A stretch of 64,000 nt of DNA from an uncultured Fibrobacter sp. (GCA_946405515.1 CAMJHM010000002.1:1-64000); one strand, 5' to 3'. Shown: positions 17,291 through 27,640, numbered from the stretch's first letter. Program-made: numbers and translations. Notes: generated from the letters alone by a model not told the origin.

Positions 17291-18049
17291 ATGGAATTTT
17301 TCGACTACTTCTCGCAGTTATACGGCGATCGCTGGCCTGTTTTGCTTGAGGCTTTGAAGGGTGAAGGCAATGCTGTCCGCTTGCAGTTCGGGGAGTCTCT
17401 GGAGCCTTATTTTTTGGACGAGGCTTCGGTCTTTGCGGCGAAATCTCTTGCTGTGGAACCCGGTATGGACGTGCTCGACATGTGTGCCGCTCCGGGTGGC
17501 AAATCGCTTGTGATTGCCTCGATGCTGCAGGGGGAAGGTTCTTTACAAAGTAACGACAGGTCTCCGGACCGTCGGTTGCGTTTGACGCATGTTTTGGAGA
17601 ATTCTTTGCCGGCTTCTTGGCTAGGGATTGTCAAAGTGACCGGCTATGACGGCGTAAAGTTCGGGCTTCACAAAAAAGAATCGTACGACAGGATTCTCCT
17701 GGATGCGCCGTGTTCTTCGGACCGGCATGTTCTGAATTCGCCGGCTCACCTAGAAGTGTGGTCAGCAAAGCGCGTGAAGCGCCTTTCTGTGGAGCAGGGC
17801 GCTCTGCTGGCCTCCGCAGTCGATGCTTTGCGGCCGGGTGGAGTCCTTGTTTACGGCACGTGTGCGCTTTCTCCGCTCGAAAACGACAAGGTCGTAGAGA
17901 AGATTCTGAAAAAGAGACCTGCTATGCGAGTTGTGTCCATCGAGGAGATTCCACCGGGAGCGGATAGAACGGAATTTGGAGTCCATGTGCTCCCGGACAC
18001 ATCTGAAGGCCGTGGGCCTATATATTGTGCGAAATTGACGAAATTTTAG
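17291..18049 (+). CDS. RsmB/NOP2-family RNA (cytosine-C5) methyltransferase
   Basis: VLDMCAAPGGKSLVIA, ILLDAPCSSDRHV, VYGTCALSPLEND: SAM site plus both Cys motifs. Confidence 0.85.
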   Translation: MEFFDYFSQLYGDRWPVLLEALKGEGNAVRLQFGESLEPYFLDEASVFAAKSLAVEPGMDVLDMCAAPGGKSLVIASMLQGEGSLQSNDRSPDRRLRLTHVLENSLPASWLGIVKVTGYDGVKFGLHKKESYDRILLDAPCSSDRHVLNSPAHLEVWSAKRVKRLSVEQGALLASAVDALRPGGVLVYGTCALSPLENDKVVEKILKKRPAMRVVSIEEIPPGADRTEFGVHVLPDTSEGRGPIYCAKLTKF

Positions 18050-18082
18050 CTTTTTACCTCTGTTTTATATATATTTCTTTAC

Positions 18083-19498
18083 ATGACGAAACGTATCCTA
18101 TTTTTCCTTGCTGTGTTTGCTGTTGTGGCTTGGTGCCGCGAGGTCCCCGTTCGCTATTGGGTTGTGGGGGAATCGGCGGAACAGGAAGCGATTTACGTGA
18201 AAACCCAGCATGATACCGTATATCTCCGTGCCCCGAATGCCGAAGAACTGAAACTCATCAGTTCGCTTGATGATGCGGAGAACAATGCCCTCCAGAATAC
18301 CAATGGACAGGAAGTGGAAGAAGACGATGACGATGATGATGCCTTGCCGGCTAAAGATTCCACGAGCGTTATCATGACAGACGAAGTCAAGAAATCCATG
18401 ACAAACGGTGACGAACCGCAACCGGCTGCGGTGGTCGACGATGGTTCTGGAGACGATTTGGAAACGGCTCTTGAAAAAGAAGATGTTCGCCTGAAGCACG
18501 AAGAAATTGCCAAGATTGAAGAGGAAATCCGTCAGCGCGATATCCGCGACAGTATCGAGGCGGCGAACAAGAATCCGTTCATCAAGTTTTTCCGTCTAGA
18601 CCTGAAGAGGCTCTATGATATGGAAAACAAGACGATGATTGACCTCACTCTTTCGAATTACGTAGTTCCTGAACCGGTCGTGGATGAAGAACCGGAAATG
18701 GAACTTTATCCGCCGGGAAAGGCGAATCTTTTGGTCCTTTCGAATCCGGAAGCTTGTTCGCTGTTTGTTAACGGCATTCCGCTCAAGCAGGTGGCGCCCG
18801 ATACCATCAAGAATATCAAGCCGGGGAAGTACACAATCTCGGTAATGAGGGTTTTGAAAGACGTGGAATGGTGGGGAACTACCATTGTGAAAATCAATGC
18901 GGACAGCTTGAATACAGTTACGATTCCTGTGCAGCGCCCGTCTACGCGTATAACGCTCAATACGGACCCTGAAGCGGTGGAAGTCTTCATCAACAAGGTC
19001 CCGACAGAAAACATCATGCCGCAGTACATGACCGATGTGGTCATTGAGGATGTAAAACCCCAGGCCAGCGTCGATATCTACTTGCGCAAGGTGGGTTACC
19101 GCGATACGATGGTGACAACCGAAATCAAGGCGTTCATGCCGAATTTCATTAATGTCGAGATGCAACCGGTTTTGGATGATCTCCCGTTCATTGAAGAACA
19201 GAAGGCTTTCAATGCGGAACGTAGCCAGCGCCGTACGGGGCGTTACATGCTCCTGGGGTCTATTGCTCCGTTCTTGGCGGGAGGTATTCTTTGGTACTTC
19301 GCCGAGCGAGATTGGAGCGATGCTGCCGATAAGAAAAAAGCGTATGGTCTCTCGGCTTTTGAGAGCGAAGATACGAAAAAGATGGTCAAGGACAATCACG
19401 ATTTGAATCACAAGGGTGATATCAAGGGGATTGTGGCTGCGAGTCTTGGTGCAGTCGGTCTCGGATTGTTCACGGTCGGTTTTATTTGGTCGTTCTAG
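18083..19498 (+). CDS. PEGA domain protein with C-terminal TM
   Basis: Repeated PEGA-like units (ANLLVLSNPEACSLFVNGIPLKQVAPDTIKNIKPGKYTISV; RITLNTDPEAVEVFINKVPTEN); acidic EEDDDDDD stretch. Confidence 0.75.
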   Translation: MTKRILFFLAVFAVVAWCREVPVRYWVVGESAEQEAIYVKTQHDTVYLRAPNAEELKLISSLDDAENNALQNTNGQEVEEDDDDDDALPAKDSTSVIMTDEVKKSMTNGDEPQPAAVVDDGSGDDLETALEKEDVRLKHEEIAKIEEEIRQRDIRDSIEAANKNPFIKFFRLDLKRLYDMENKTMIDLTLSNYVVPEPVVDEEPEMELYPPGKANLLVLSNPEACSLFVNGIPLKQVAPDTIKNIKPGKYTISVMRVLKDVEWWGTTIVKINADSLNTVTIPVQRPSTRITLNTDPEAVEVFINKVPTENIMPQYMTDVVIEDVKPQASVDIYLRKVGYRDTMVTTEIKAFMPNFINVEMQPVLDDLPFIEEQKAFNAERSQRRTGRYMLLGSIAPFLAGGILWYFAERDWSDAADKKKAYGLSAFESEDTKKMVKDNHDLNHKGDIKGIVAASLGAVGLGLFTVGFIWSF

Positions 19499-19559
19499 TT
19501 TTTTTCGATGTTTTATTTAGAGCATTTTTCTTAAATGCTTAACCCTTGTTTGCTGTCTT

Positions 19560-20342
19560 ATGACGTCAAAGATTCTTTTATTTGTTCTTGTTCTTTGCGC
19601 TTCCGTACTGGCACAAGCTGGAAAGGATTCGTCTGCATTGTCTGCTCCCGCTGATTCTTCGCGAAAGGGGGGGCTTTTGGGTTCTCTCCATCCTATTGGT
19701 AAAGATGAATCTATCTCAAAGGGGCATCTCCAAGGTGGCGCAACGCTTTCGCTTATTCAAGCAGAGACGGATGACGATGCACTTGACGTGATTATTGGAG
19801 AAATTTACGAGGCAGAAGGTTATTCCTTTACGGTAGAGGCTTTTGGTGGTTACTTCATAAAGGATGCCTTGGCTTTGGGTCTCCGTGCCGGTTATTCTCG
19901 GACCTGGTACGACATCGATTTTTCCCTCATGGAAGATTTGGTTGATTTGTCTCAGCATAGGAAGTATGTGAGTAACGGGTTCTTTGTGCAGCCGTTCCTC
20001 AAGAATTACCTTAAGGTGTTTGATTCCAAGATCCTCTATTTTTTCAACGAGACCTCTTTTATGGTGGAATATTCCTACGGACTTTCGCAGGCGGACGATG
20101 GCGAGGACATATCCCGGACGAGGAATCACATGTGGACTTTCAAGTTCGGCTTGAATCCAGGCCTTTGCATTATGGTGTTGGACAAGTTGGCCTTTGAAAC
20201 ATCGGTTGGTTTGTTGGGCTTGAGTTCCTCTATTGTAGAGGTGGAGGAAAATGACAAGAAACATAGCGAACTTGTCTATAATGTTGTGAATTTTACCATC
20301 AATTTGCTTGCCTTGGATTTCTCCTTGGTTTATTTCTTCTAG
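19560..20342 (+). CDS. Putative outer membrane beta-barrel protein
   Basis: Signal peptide, alternating beta-strand pattern, C-terminal aromatic (LALDFSLVYFF). Confidence 0.6.
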   Translation: MTSKILLFVLVLCASVLAQAGKDSSALSAPADSSRKGGLLGSLHPIGKDESISKGHLQGGATLSLIQAETDDDALDVIIGEIYEAEGYSFTVEAFGGYFIKDALALGLRAGYSRTWYDIDFSLMEDLVDLSQHRKYVSNGFFVQPFLKNYLKVFDSKILYFFNETSFMVEYSYGLSQADDGEDISRTRNHMWTFKFGLNPGLCIMVLDKLAFETSVGLLGLSSSIVEVEENDKKHSELVYNVVNFTINLLALDFSLVYFF

Positions 20343-20354
20343 GGAGGTGTGTGC

Positions 20355-22139
20355 ATGTTTTTGAGAACTGGCTTTATACTTCCTTGTGTGTCGTTGGCTG
20401 TTGCTTTGTTGGCTTCGTGTGGCGATTCCGACGAAGTCATTCATCCTGTTTCGCGGCCTGTTGAATTGTTGGAACTTGATTGTATGAAAGATGGCAGCGT
20501 TGATTCGTTGACGCATACGATTGAGTGTGCCTATCCCAAGAATGCAGAAAATACGGTCAAGGTGAAAAAGTTTGAATTTTCGGGCGACTATTCGGCCTAT
20601 GTCGTTGTGGGGGATGACCTGGAAGATCCCGAACTGGACTGGGCTATGCCGGTGGAAACGGGCGCAAAAATCCCCGTTCCCGATACGGGCACGCTTGCCT
20701 TTGCGATTTTGGATGGGAAGGACCGTGTTGTCGATGTATGGAAAGTCGTCTTTGTCGCTGAAAAGAGCTCGTCTTCAAAGAAGTCCAGCAGTTCATCTGC
20801 AAAGTCGGGGAGTTCGTCTTCGAAAAAGTCTAGCAGCTCTTCTGTAAAATCGGAGAGTTCATCTTCGGGGAAGCCCAGCAGTTCATCTGTAAAGTCAGAG
20901 AGCTCGTCGTCCACGAAGAAATCCAGTAGTTCTTCTACAAAGTCGGGGAGTTCATCTTCGGATAAGTCCAGTAGCTCGTCTGCAAAGCCGGGGAGTTCGT
21001 CTTCGGAGAAGCCTGGCAGTTCTTCTGCAAAGCCGGAGAGTTCATCGTCGGTGCCGCCGGCCAGTTCGTCATCTGTGAAACCGGAAAGCTCATCTTCGGA
21101 AGAATCGAGCAGTTCGTCGGTTATTGAGGTCCCAACGAACGATCCGTTGACCCCCATTGTTCCTCCGTCATCCTCGGATTCCGATCAAGTCGTTCTCCTG
21201 AGTGATTTTGCCGTGGATAAGCAAAATAGCTCCGTTCATGTGAAAGGAAACAAGGTTTATGTGGAAGTTCCTTACGGATCGAATTTGAAGGCGTTGAGGG
21301 TTTTGCCGATGGATACGGTTGCCAATTTGGAACGCCCTGTGAAAATGAAATTTGTTGACGATTTAGGTGTGCTCAACGATTACACTGTGGTTGCCGGAAT
21401 GCAGCTCCCGGGAACGACGTTCGATGCCCGCGACTATAGCGGATTCTGGGCGACAACAAGCGACGCTATGGAGAATACAGTGACAGAGGCTGCGATTAAG
21501 ATTAAGTCGGAGGCGAACCTTGAATTTGGGTCATCGCAGATGACGATTTCGACAAAAGAAGTTTCCGGATCTTGGATTGGTATAGAAGGTTCCTGGAAAA
21601 TGGCCGGTGGTTTTTATTTTGCCGGAACGTATGATGGTACTTCGGCCATTGATATTTACCAACAAGGTTATTCTAGCGGAACGCCAAGTACTGGTGCTTC
21701 TGATATATCGAAGGACATGACTTTTGGAAAACCGTTCAGTGCGCGCCCCACAGGCTTTGACGTAACCTATTCTTATTCGCATGTGAAAAACAGCAATTCG
21801 ACTTACCCGCAAAAGAGTTTGATTTATGTGATGCTCGTGAGTCGCGATAACAAGGTGGTCGCATCGGGCGTTGTGACGGACAATTCCAGCATCGGTATGC
21901 ACAAAGTCCATGTAGACTTGGCCTATGGTAGTGATTCGGGGCTCTTGTCTTCGAATTATCCGGTTGCATCGGGACTTTCGGTGGGGACGGGTAACGAGAA
22001 TGTTGCCACTATCCATGTGATGTTTGCGTCTTCGGCGTATGCGTTTGTTGTCGCCGGGGGAACTCTCGGGAACGATAACAAGTATCGTGGTGGCGAGAAT
22101 TCCAAACTTGTCGTTGATGATTTTAAACTGGTTTACTAG
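20355..22139 (+). CDS. Lipoprotein with Ser-rich linker and C-terminal PCMD-like domain
   Basis: Lipobox LLASCGDS; SSSSKKSSSSS repeats (about 20760-21125); LPGTTFDARDYSGFWATTSDAMENTVTEAAIKI... C-terminus. Confidence 0.75.
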   Translation: MFLRTGFILPCVSLAVALLASCGDSDEVIHPVSRPVELLELDCMKDGSVDSLTHTIECAYPKNAENTVKVKKFEFSGDYSAYVVVGDDLEDPELDWAMPVETGAKIPVPDTGTLAFAILDGKDRVVDVWKVVFVAEKSSSSKKSSSSSAKSGSSSSKKSSSSSVKSESSSSGKPSSSSVKSESSSSTKKSSSSSTKSGSSSSDKSSSSSAKPGSSSSEKPGSSSAKPESSSSVPPASSSSVKPESSSSEESSSSSVIEVPTNDPLTPIVPPSSSDSDQVVLLSDFAVDKQNSSVHVKGNKVYVEVPYGSNLKALRVLPMDTVANLERPVKMKFVDDLGVLNDYTVVAGMQLPGTTFDARDYSGFWATTSDAMENTVTEAAIKIKSEANLEFGSSQMTISTKEVSGSWIGIEGSWKMAGGFYFAGTYDGTSAIDIYQQGYSSGTPSTGASDISKDMTFGKPFSARPTGFDVTYSYSHVKNSNSTYPQKSLIYVMLVSRDNKVVASGVVTDNSSIGMHKVHVDLAYGSDSGLLSSNYPVASGLSVGTGNENVATIHVMFASSAYAFVVAGGTLGNDNKYRGGENSKLVVDDFKLVY

Positions 22140-22152
22140 CGGCAGGTGAATT

Positions 22153-24918
22153 ATGAAACGATTGCTTTTTTTGTTTTTTATGATTCTTGCCTTATCCGCC
22201 TGTACGGAGGATTACGATGCTTTTGGTGCGTCGGATTACAGGACTTTGGATGAATTGGTCTTTGAAAATCAGGAAGACGATGCTCGGATATTCTCTGACG
22301 AACACAAGATTCAGGTGACCCTTGTTGCCCCTTCGGATTCTTTTGTCTGGGATTCGGTGACGATAGAGAAAATCGGGGTGAGCCATTTTGCGTCGCTCCA
22401 TCTTGTGGAAAGCAAGGTGCGGAGTTTCCCGCCTGATTCCGCAAAACTGGATTCCATAGCAAAAAAGGTCGCCTATTCGAAGGAAAAATTAAGCAAGGGG
22501 AGTAAAATCCGTCTGCCGTCTTCGAAAACGGTTTATGTAATCGTGGTTTCGGAAAGCGGCAAGACTGCAATCTGGCAGATTGTTTTTGAGTTGCAAGGTG
22601 GCGATGTGGAATCGTCCCAGGAATCGGAGGATTCGGGCGATGATCCAGAAGATTCAGGTGATGCAAAATCTACGTCTTCAAGTTCGTCCAAAAAAGGGAA
22701 TTCTAGTTCTTCTGAAAAATCGGATGGGGCATCGTCGGGTAAGGATTCAAAAGAGGAATCTTCTAGCAGTGAAGCGACTTTGGATTCCAATGTGTCGTTC
22801 AGCATAAAGTTTGCAGACCAATTGGAGGCCCGCGAAGCGGGAGATACTATCCATGTAATCTTTGCGCACGGAATGGACCTCGCGAAAGTCAAGGTGGATA
22901 CTTCGGAATCATTTGTTTTTCGCAAGTCCAGTTTGGATAGCAGCCCGACAAAAGTAAAAGATTGGAGCAAGGTTCAGAAGTTCGTGGTGACTTCGGAAAG
23001 CGGGGCGTCAAAAACCTGGTATGTGGACGTATCGACTCTCCCGAGTAGCGAGAAGGCTTTTGAAATAATTTTCAAGGATGAGTTGAAGTCAAATAGAAAT
23101 GGCGATACGATTGTGGTACGACTGAAGAACGGTTCGGATGTGGGAAAAGCGTCCGTAGCTTCGTGGAGCGTGTCGGAAGGAGCTTCCATTTCGCCGATGC
23201 CGGATTCCGTAAAGAGCTGGTCCAAATCGCAGAAGCTTGAAATTGTCGCAGAAGATGGTTCCAAGGTAACGTGGTATGTAACTGTGGTCGAAGCGGAAGC
23301 GGACGAAGTCGTTTCTGACGAAAAGGAACTTGTGTCCGTGACGGCGAAGGACGAGGTCAAGGCGGCGACAATCGATGAGTCCAAGAAAACGGTCGTTGTC
23401 CACATGAAAAAGGCAGAGGACCTTGCCGAGGTGGAACTTTCCATTAAGGTATCGCCGTCGGCATACATCAATCTTGAATCGAAGGTAGACTTGCGCCAGC
23501 CTCAGAAATTGGTTATTACTGCCGAAGACAAGTCGACTGCCGAATGGACCGTGAGCGGGGATTATGTGAAACTGAACGATGCCGAAATATTGGCATTCAC
23601 TCTGGATAATGCTGCTAACGGTTTTTCTGCTGAAGTGAACCTTGATGCTGAGAAAAAGACGATTTCATTTGCGGTGCCTTCCAAGTACGGGTCCAAACTT
23701 TCCAAGGTCTATTTCGATGCCGAGTATTCCGAAGCGGCACGTAAAGGAACTCCTGCCGAGGATTACTTGGACCTGAGCGATGGCAGTGCCGAAATAGTCG
23801 TGGTTGCCGAGGACGGGACCGAAGCTACATGGACGGTATCGGTCACTGTGGTGGAGACGGTCTCTGTTCCGCCAAGACTGCTTTCGATGAAGATTGCCGG
23901 GAGTACGGCGGTAATCGACAGTGCCGATGAAGGGGGTTCCCGTGTTTTCCATGTCCACTACGACAATTTGACTTACCTTGCGGACTTGAAAAATCTCGTG
24001 GTCAGCGACATTGAACTTACTGATGGCGCTACGGTGTCTGGCATTTCTGAAGGGAATGCTTTTGACTTGAGTCGGGGACTGAGCGTTTCTGTGTCGAATG
24101 GCGAGGAAACTGCCGAGTATGTCGTGCAGGCGGGGTATCAGTATCCGGGAAGCGATTTCAACCATTGGGTAAAGGATGCGTTTGGCAAGACGAACGATAT
24201 CGACGGCTGGGATAACGGAAACAACGACGCCGTTACTTCGACCAAGACGCTTACCGTGAACGAAAATGAACAAGTTATCAAGATGGAGTCGATATATGCT
24301 TCTGTTTTGGGTGTCGGTCGCTTTGCTAGCGGAAACATGTTTATTGGCTATTTCAATCCCAAGGGTGTTGGTACGCTCAAGTTGACCGGCTATAACGATG
24401 GCAACGAACTTATTGATTTTGGTCGCCCGTTCAGTGGCCGCCCCAGATTTGTTGAATTTGACGTGAAGTACCAAGGCAAGGGAGATTCTTGCGATTTGTA
24501 TATAATCCTTGAACATCGTAGTCGTACAAGCAACGAGGGCAAAAATCAGTACCGCACCTCTAGCGACGTGAATACCTTGATTGCCTCGGCTTGGTATCGG
24601 GCGACGACTGTCACCAGCGAGGATGACCCGGATGTCGTTTCTATTACGGATGCCTCGCGCGCGGGCTACAAGACAGTTCGTCTGGCATTGAAGTACGGAG
24701 TGCCCTTGGCTGGATCGCCGATTTACAATTCCAGTGTCTTTAACAAAAAACTCAAGAATACTAATGGTATCGATAACCACATGGTGCAGACGGAATCTCC
24801 GGATGATTTTGATGTGACGCACATTCGCATCGTGATGGCTTCTAGCGCTTTGGGCAACTTGTACGAGGGATCGGTCGGTGCGACTCTCTGGGCCGACGAG
24901 CTACGTCTTATTTACTGA
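22153..24918 (+). CDS. Large lipoprotein with tandem beta-sandwich-like repeats and C-terminal PCMD-like domain
   Basis: Lipobox LALSACTED; recurring VTAEDG/VVAEDGS..TWYVTV units; YPGSDFNHWVKDAFGKTNDIDGWDNGNNDAVTSTKT... C-terminus. Confidence 0.75.
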   Translation: MKRLLFLFFMILALSACTEDYDAFGASDYRTLDELVFENQEDDARIFSDEHKIQVTLVAPSDSFVWDSVTIEKIGVSHFASLHLVESKVRSFPPDSAKLDSIAKKVAYSKEKLSKGSKIRLPSSKTVYVIVVSESGKTAIWQIVFELQGGDVESSQESEDSGDDPEDSGDAKSTSSSSSKKGNSSSSEKSDGASSGKDSKEESSSSEATLDSNVSFSIKFADQLEAREAGDTIHVIFAHGMDLAKVKVDTSESFVFRKSSLDSSPTKVKDWSKVQKFVVTSESGASKTWYVDVSTLPSSEKAFEIIFKDELKSNRNGDTIVVRLKNGSDVGKASVASWSVSEGASISPMPDSVKSWSKSQKLEIVAEDGSKVTWYVTVVEAEADEVVSDEKELVSVTAKDEVKAATIDESKKTVVVHMKKAEDLAEVELSIKVSPSAYINLESKVDLRQPQKLVITAEDKSTAEWTVSGDYVKLNDAEILAFTLDNAANGFSAEVNLDAEKKTISFAVPSKYGSKLSKVYFDAEYSEAARKGTPAEDYLDLSDGSAEIVVVAEDGTEATWTVSVTVVETVSVPPRLLSMKIAGSTAVIDSADEGGSRVFHVHYDNLTYLADLKNLVVSDIELTDGATVSGISEGNAFDLSRGLSVSVSNGEETAEYVVQAGYQYPGSDFNHWVKDAFGKTNDIDGWDNGNNDAVTSTKTLTVNENEQVIKMESIYASVLGVGRFASGNMFIGYFNPKGVGTLKLTGYNDGNELIDFGRPFSGRPRFVEFDVKYQGKGDSCDLYIILEHRSRTSNEGKNQYRTSSDVNTLIASAWYRATTVTSEDDPDVVSITDASRAGYKTVRLALKYGVPLAGSPIYNSSVFNKKLKNTNGIDNHMVQTESPDDFDVTHIRIVMASSALGNLYEGSVGATLWADELRLIY

Positions 24919-25044
24919 TGCGCTATGCTGTTTGCATGGCAGGAATCGTCTAGATTGTGGATAATTTCAGGCTTATTTCCTGATTTCGCTTTTTTTGCAG
25001 GATAGTTTTTTCTAGTTTTAGAAAAAAATTCGTGGAGGATTTTT

Positions 25045-25368
25045 ATGGCAGCAATCACTTTGACTGCAGAGAATTTTGACCAGGTTATTGGCTCCGGCCA
25101 GCTCGTTTTTGTGGATTTCTGGGCCACTTGGTGTCGCCCGTGCATGATGATGGGTCCGGTTGTCGAAGAATTGGCCCAGGAATACGACGGTCGCGTCATT
25201 ATTGCCAAGATGAATGTGGACGATCCGGGCGTGGGCGATATCTGCGGACGTTTCGGCATCACCAACATCCCGAACATGAAGCTCTTCAAGAACGGGGTCG
25301 AAGTCGACAACGTTGTGGGTGCTGTGCCCAAGGCGACCGTGAAGGGCGTCATTGACAGGAACTTGTAG
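25045..25368 (+). CDS. trxA: Thioredoxin
   Basis: VFVDFWATWCRPCMMMGPVVEELAQEYDGRVIIAKMNVDDPGVGDICGRFGITNIPNMKLFKNG. Confidence 0.92.
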   Translation: MAAITLTAENFDQVIGSGQLVFVDFWATWCRPCMMMGPVVEELAQEYDGRVIIAKMNVDDPGVGDICGRFGITNIPNMKLFKNGVEVDNVVGAVPKATVKGVIDRNL

Positions 25369-25383
25369 TTTTTAACCATTTTT

Positions 25384-26175
25384 ATGCTAACCAAACGTCT
25401 CATAGTCTGTCTCGATGTCCGGAACCGCAAGGTCACGAAGGGCGTAAAGTTCAAAGGAAATATTGATATCGGTGACCCGGTGGAAATGGGCGCTCAGTAC
25501 AGTGCCGACGGCGTTGACGAATTGGTCTTTTACGACATTACCGCAAGTGCGGAAAATCGTCCGTGCGACATGGAGATGATTCGCCAGATAGCGAAGCGCG
25601 TCTTTATCCCGTTTGCTGTGGGTGGCGGAATCCGCAACCTTGACGATATGCACGAGGCCTTGCTGGCCGGTGCCGAGAAAGTGAGCGTGAACAGCCTCGC
25701 CGTTTTGCATCCCGAAATCATTGCCGATGGCGCAAAAGCCTTTGGGCGGCAGTGCGTGGTGCTCGGCATGGATGCTAAGTTTGTCGGAGTCTCCGAGAAA
25801 ATCCCGAGCGGCTACGAGGTGTTTATCCGTGGCGGCAGGCAGGCGATGGGTATCGATGCCGTCGAGTGGGCCAAGAAGGCCGAAGATTTGGGAGTAGGCG
25901 AGATTTGCCTGAATTCCATCGACACGGATGGCGTGAAGAACGGCTACGAACTTACCATTACCGACAAGATTGCGAAGGCGGTGCAGGTGCCCGTGATTGC
26001 AAGTGGTGGTGCAGGAACGCCTGCCCATATTGTCGACTTGTTCCGCAAGACCTCTGCCGATGCGGCGCTGGTCGCCTCGATGGTGCATTTCGGAGACTAC
26101 ACGGTGCCCGGTATCAAGGGCGAAATGCTTGCGGCAGGAATCCCTGTGCGCAAGAAGATGAACGGCGAGGTCTAG
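25384..26175 (+). CDS. hisF: Imidazole glycerol phosphate synthase cyclase subunit
   Basis: LTKRLIVCLDVRNRKVTKGVKF, PFAVGGGIRNLDDMHEALLAGAEKVSVNS, VPVIASGGAGTPAHI. Confidence 0.95.
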   Translation: MLTKRLIVCLDVRNRKVTKGVKFKGNIDIGDPVEMGAQYSADGVDELVFYDITASAENRPCDMEMIRQIAKRVFIPFAVGGGIRNLDDMHEALLAGAEKVSVNSLAVLHPEIIADGAKAFGRQCVVLGMDAKFVGVSEKIPSGYEVFIRGGRQAMGIDAVEWAKKAEDLGVGEICLNSIDTDGVKNGYELTITDKIAKAVQVPVIASGGAGTPAHIVDLFRKTSADAALVASMVHFGDYTVPGIKGEMLAAGIPVRKKMNGEV

Positions 26176-27558
26176 GTGAATCAGGAAGTTGCCGTAAAGA
26201 TTTTCGAAGCGGGCCGCAGTGCCGGAGCTGACTTTGTCGAGATTTTCGAAGAAGAAACTCGCAGTTCCTGCTTGGGTTTAAAGGACCGCCATATCGAGAC
26301 GGCGACTGCGGGAACCGAATATGGAATTGGTGTCCGCCTGCTTTATGGCACCGAAGTGCTTTACGGATTTACCAGCGACGATAGCGAAGAGGCTCTCGTG
26401 AAGTTGGTCCGGACGCTTGCGTTCGGTCGAATTTCCGGGGCTGCTCCGAAGTCTTTTGAATTTGCTCCCGAAAAACGGGTATGCGATTTTAACGAGGCTG
26501 CTTACAAGGATCCTCGCCTGTTGGGGCAGTCCATTAAGCAAGATTTTTTATTCCGCGCCGATAACGCGGCTCGTGCCCTTTCCCCGAAGATTGTGCAGGT
26601 GGGGGCCAGTGTCGTGGATAGCTGCACGGCTATTACCCTCATGAACAGCGAGGGGCTGCACCTTGAAATGACCCGTGGTCGGTTGCGTGTAAATGTAAAC
26701 GTGACGGCGACCGACGGCACCGAGCGCTTGACATCGCATGAGGCTCCTGGAGCCTTGGGTGGCTATGAACTGTTGGGCAATTATTCCCCCGAAGAACTGG
26801 CGTCTATTACGGGCGAGCGCGTGTTGCGCATGCTCGATGCTGGCTATATTGCCGGCGGCCAGATGCCTGTGGTGATGGGCAACGGCTTTGGTGGCGTGAT
26901 TTTCCACGAGGCCTGTGGGCACCCGCTCGAGACGGAATCGGTCCGCCGCAATGCGAGCCCCTTCTGCGGCAAACTCGGCGAAGCTATTGGCCAGCCTTGC
27001 CTTACCGCGATTGACGACGGGACGATGGATGGCGTGTGGGGTAGCCTCAAGTACGATGACGAAGGCTCGCCGACGCAGCGCACCGTCCTTATCGAAAACG
27101 GAATTCTGAAAACTTACATGAGCGACCGCGTGGGTGCTGCCGAGGTGGGAGTGCCCCTTACGGGATCTGCCCGTCGCGAAAGCTACAAATATGCCCCGGT
27201 GAGCCGTATGCGCAACACCTTTATTGCGCCGGGCAAAGATTCTTTGGATTCCATGATTGCAAGTGTCGATAACGGCCTTTATGCGGCCCGCATGGCTGGT
27301 GGTTCGGTGAACCCGGCCACGGGCGAGTTTAATTTTGCTGTCGACGAAGGCTATGTTATCCGCAATGGCAAAATTTGCGAACCTGTGCGCGGAGCGACGC
27401 TTATCGGCAAAGGTCATGAAATCATGCCGCGAATCAGCATGGTGGGGTCGGACTTTGAACAGGCCGCCGGTGTTTGCGGAGCCTCTTCGGGCCATGTGCC
27501 TGTAACCGTCGGGCAGCCGAGCATCAAGGTTGATCAGATCCTCGTCGGTGGGCGATAG
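26176..27558 (+). CDS. tldD: TldD family metalloprotease
   Basis: HExxxH motif in GNGFGGVIFHEACGHPLETESVRRNASPF; GTG start right after the hisF stop. Confidence 0.93.
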   Translation: MNQEVAVKIFEAGRSAGADFVEIFEEETRSSCLGLKDRHIETATAGTEYGIGVRLLYGTEVLYGFTSDDSEEALVKLVRTLAFGRISGAAPKSFEFAPEKRVCDFNEAAYKDPRLLGQSIKQDFLFRADNAARALSPKIVQVGASVVDSCTAITLMNSEGLHLEMTRGRLRVNVNVTATDGTERLTSHEAPGALGGYELLGNYSPEELASITGERVLRMLDAGYIAGGQMPVVMGNGFGGVIFHEACGHPLETESVRRNASPFCGKLGEAIGQPCLTAIDDGTMDGVWGSLKYDDEGSPTQRTVLIENGILKTYMSDRVGAAEVGVPLTGSARRESYKYAPVSRMRNTFIAPGKDSLDSMIASVDNGLYAARMAGGSVNPATGEFNFAVDEGYVIRNGKICEPVRGATLIGKGHEIMPRISMVGSDFEQAAGVCGASSGHVPVTVGQPSIKVDQILVGGR

Positions 27559-27604
27559 AGCGGATTGCCAGGAAAATTCATTCAAAAATAACTGTATAAA
27601 TTAA

Positions 27605-27640
27605 AACAACGGCGCCCCTTGCGAAACGCCGTTGTTTGGT
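27605..27640. terminator. Rho-independent terminator (bidirectional)
   Basis: AACAACGGCG...CGCCGTTGTTT inverted repeat downstream of tldD. Confidence 0.8.

Noticed and set aside
19522-19545. AGCATTTttcttAAATGCT hairpin as a terminator
   Set aside because: Only 7 bp, AT-rich stem, no T-tract; adjacent genes are likely one operon.
20760-21125. Repeat array resembling a CRISPR at low resolution
   Set aside because: No constant repeat/unique spacer structure; it is an in-frame degenerate Ser-rich linker.
23665-24822. 385-aa minus-strand ORF opposite the PCMD lipoprotein
   Set aside because: Antisense shadow ORF; Arg/His/Ile-rich composition without domains.
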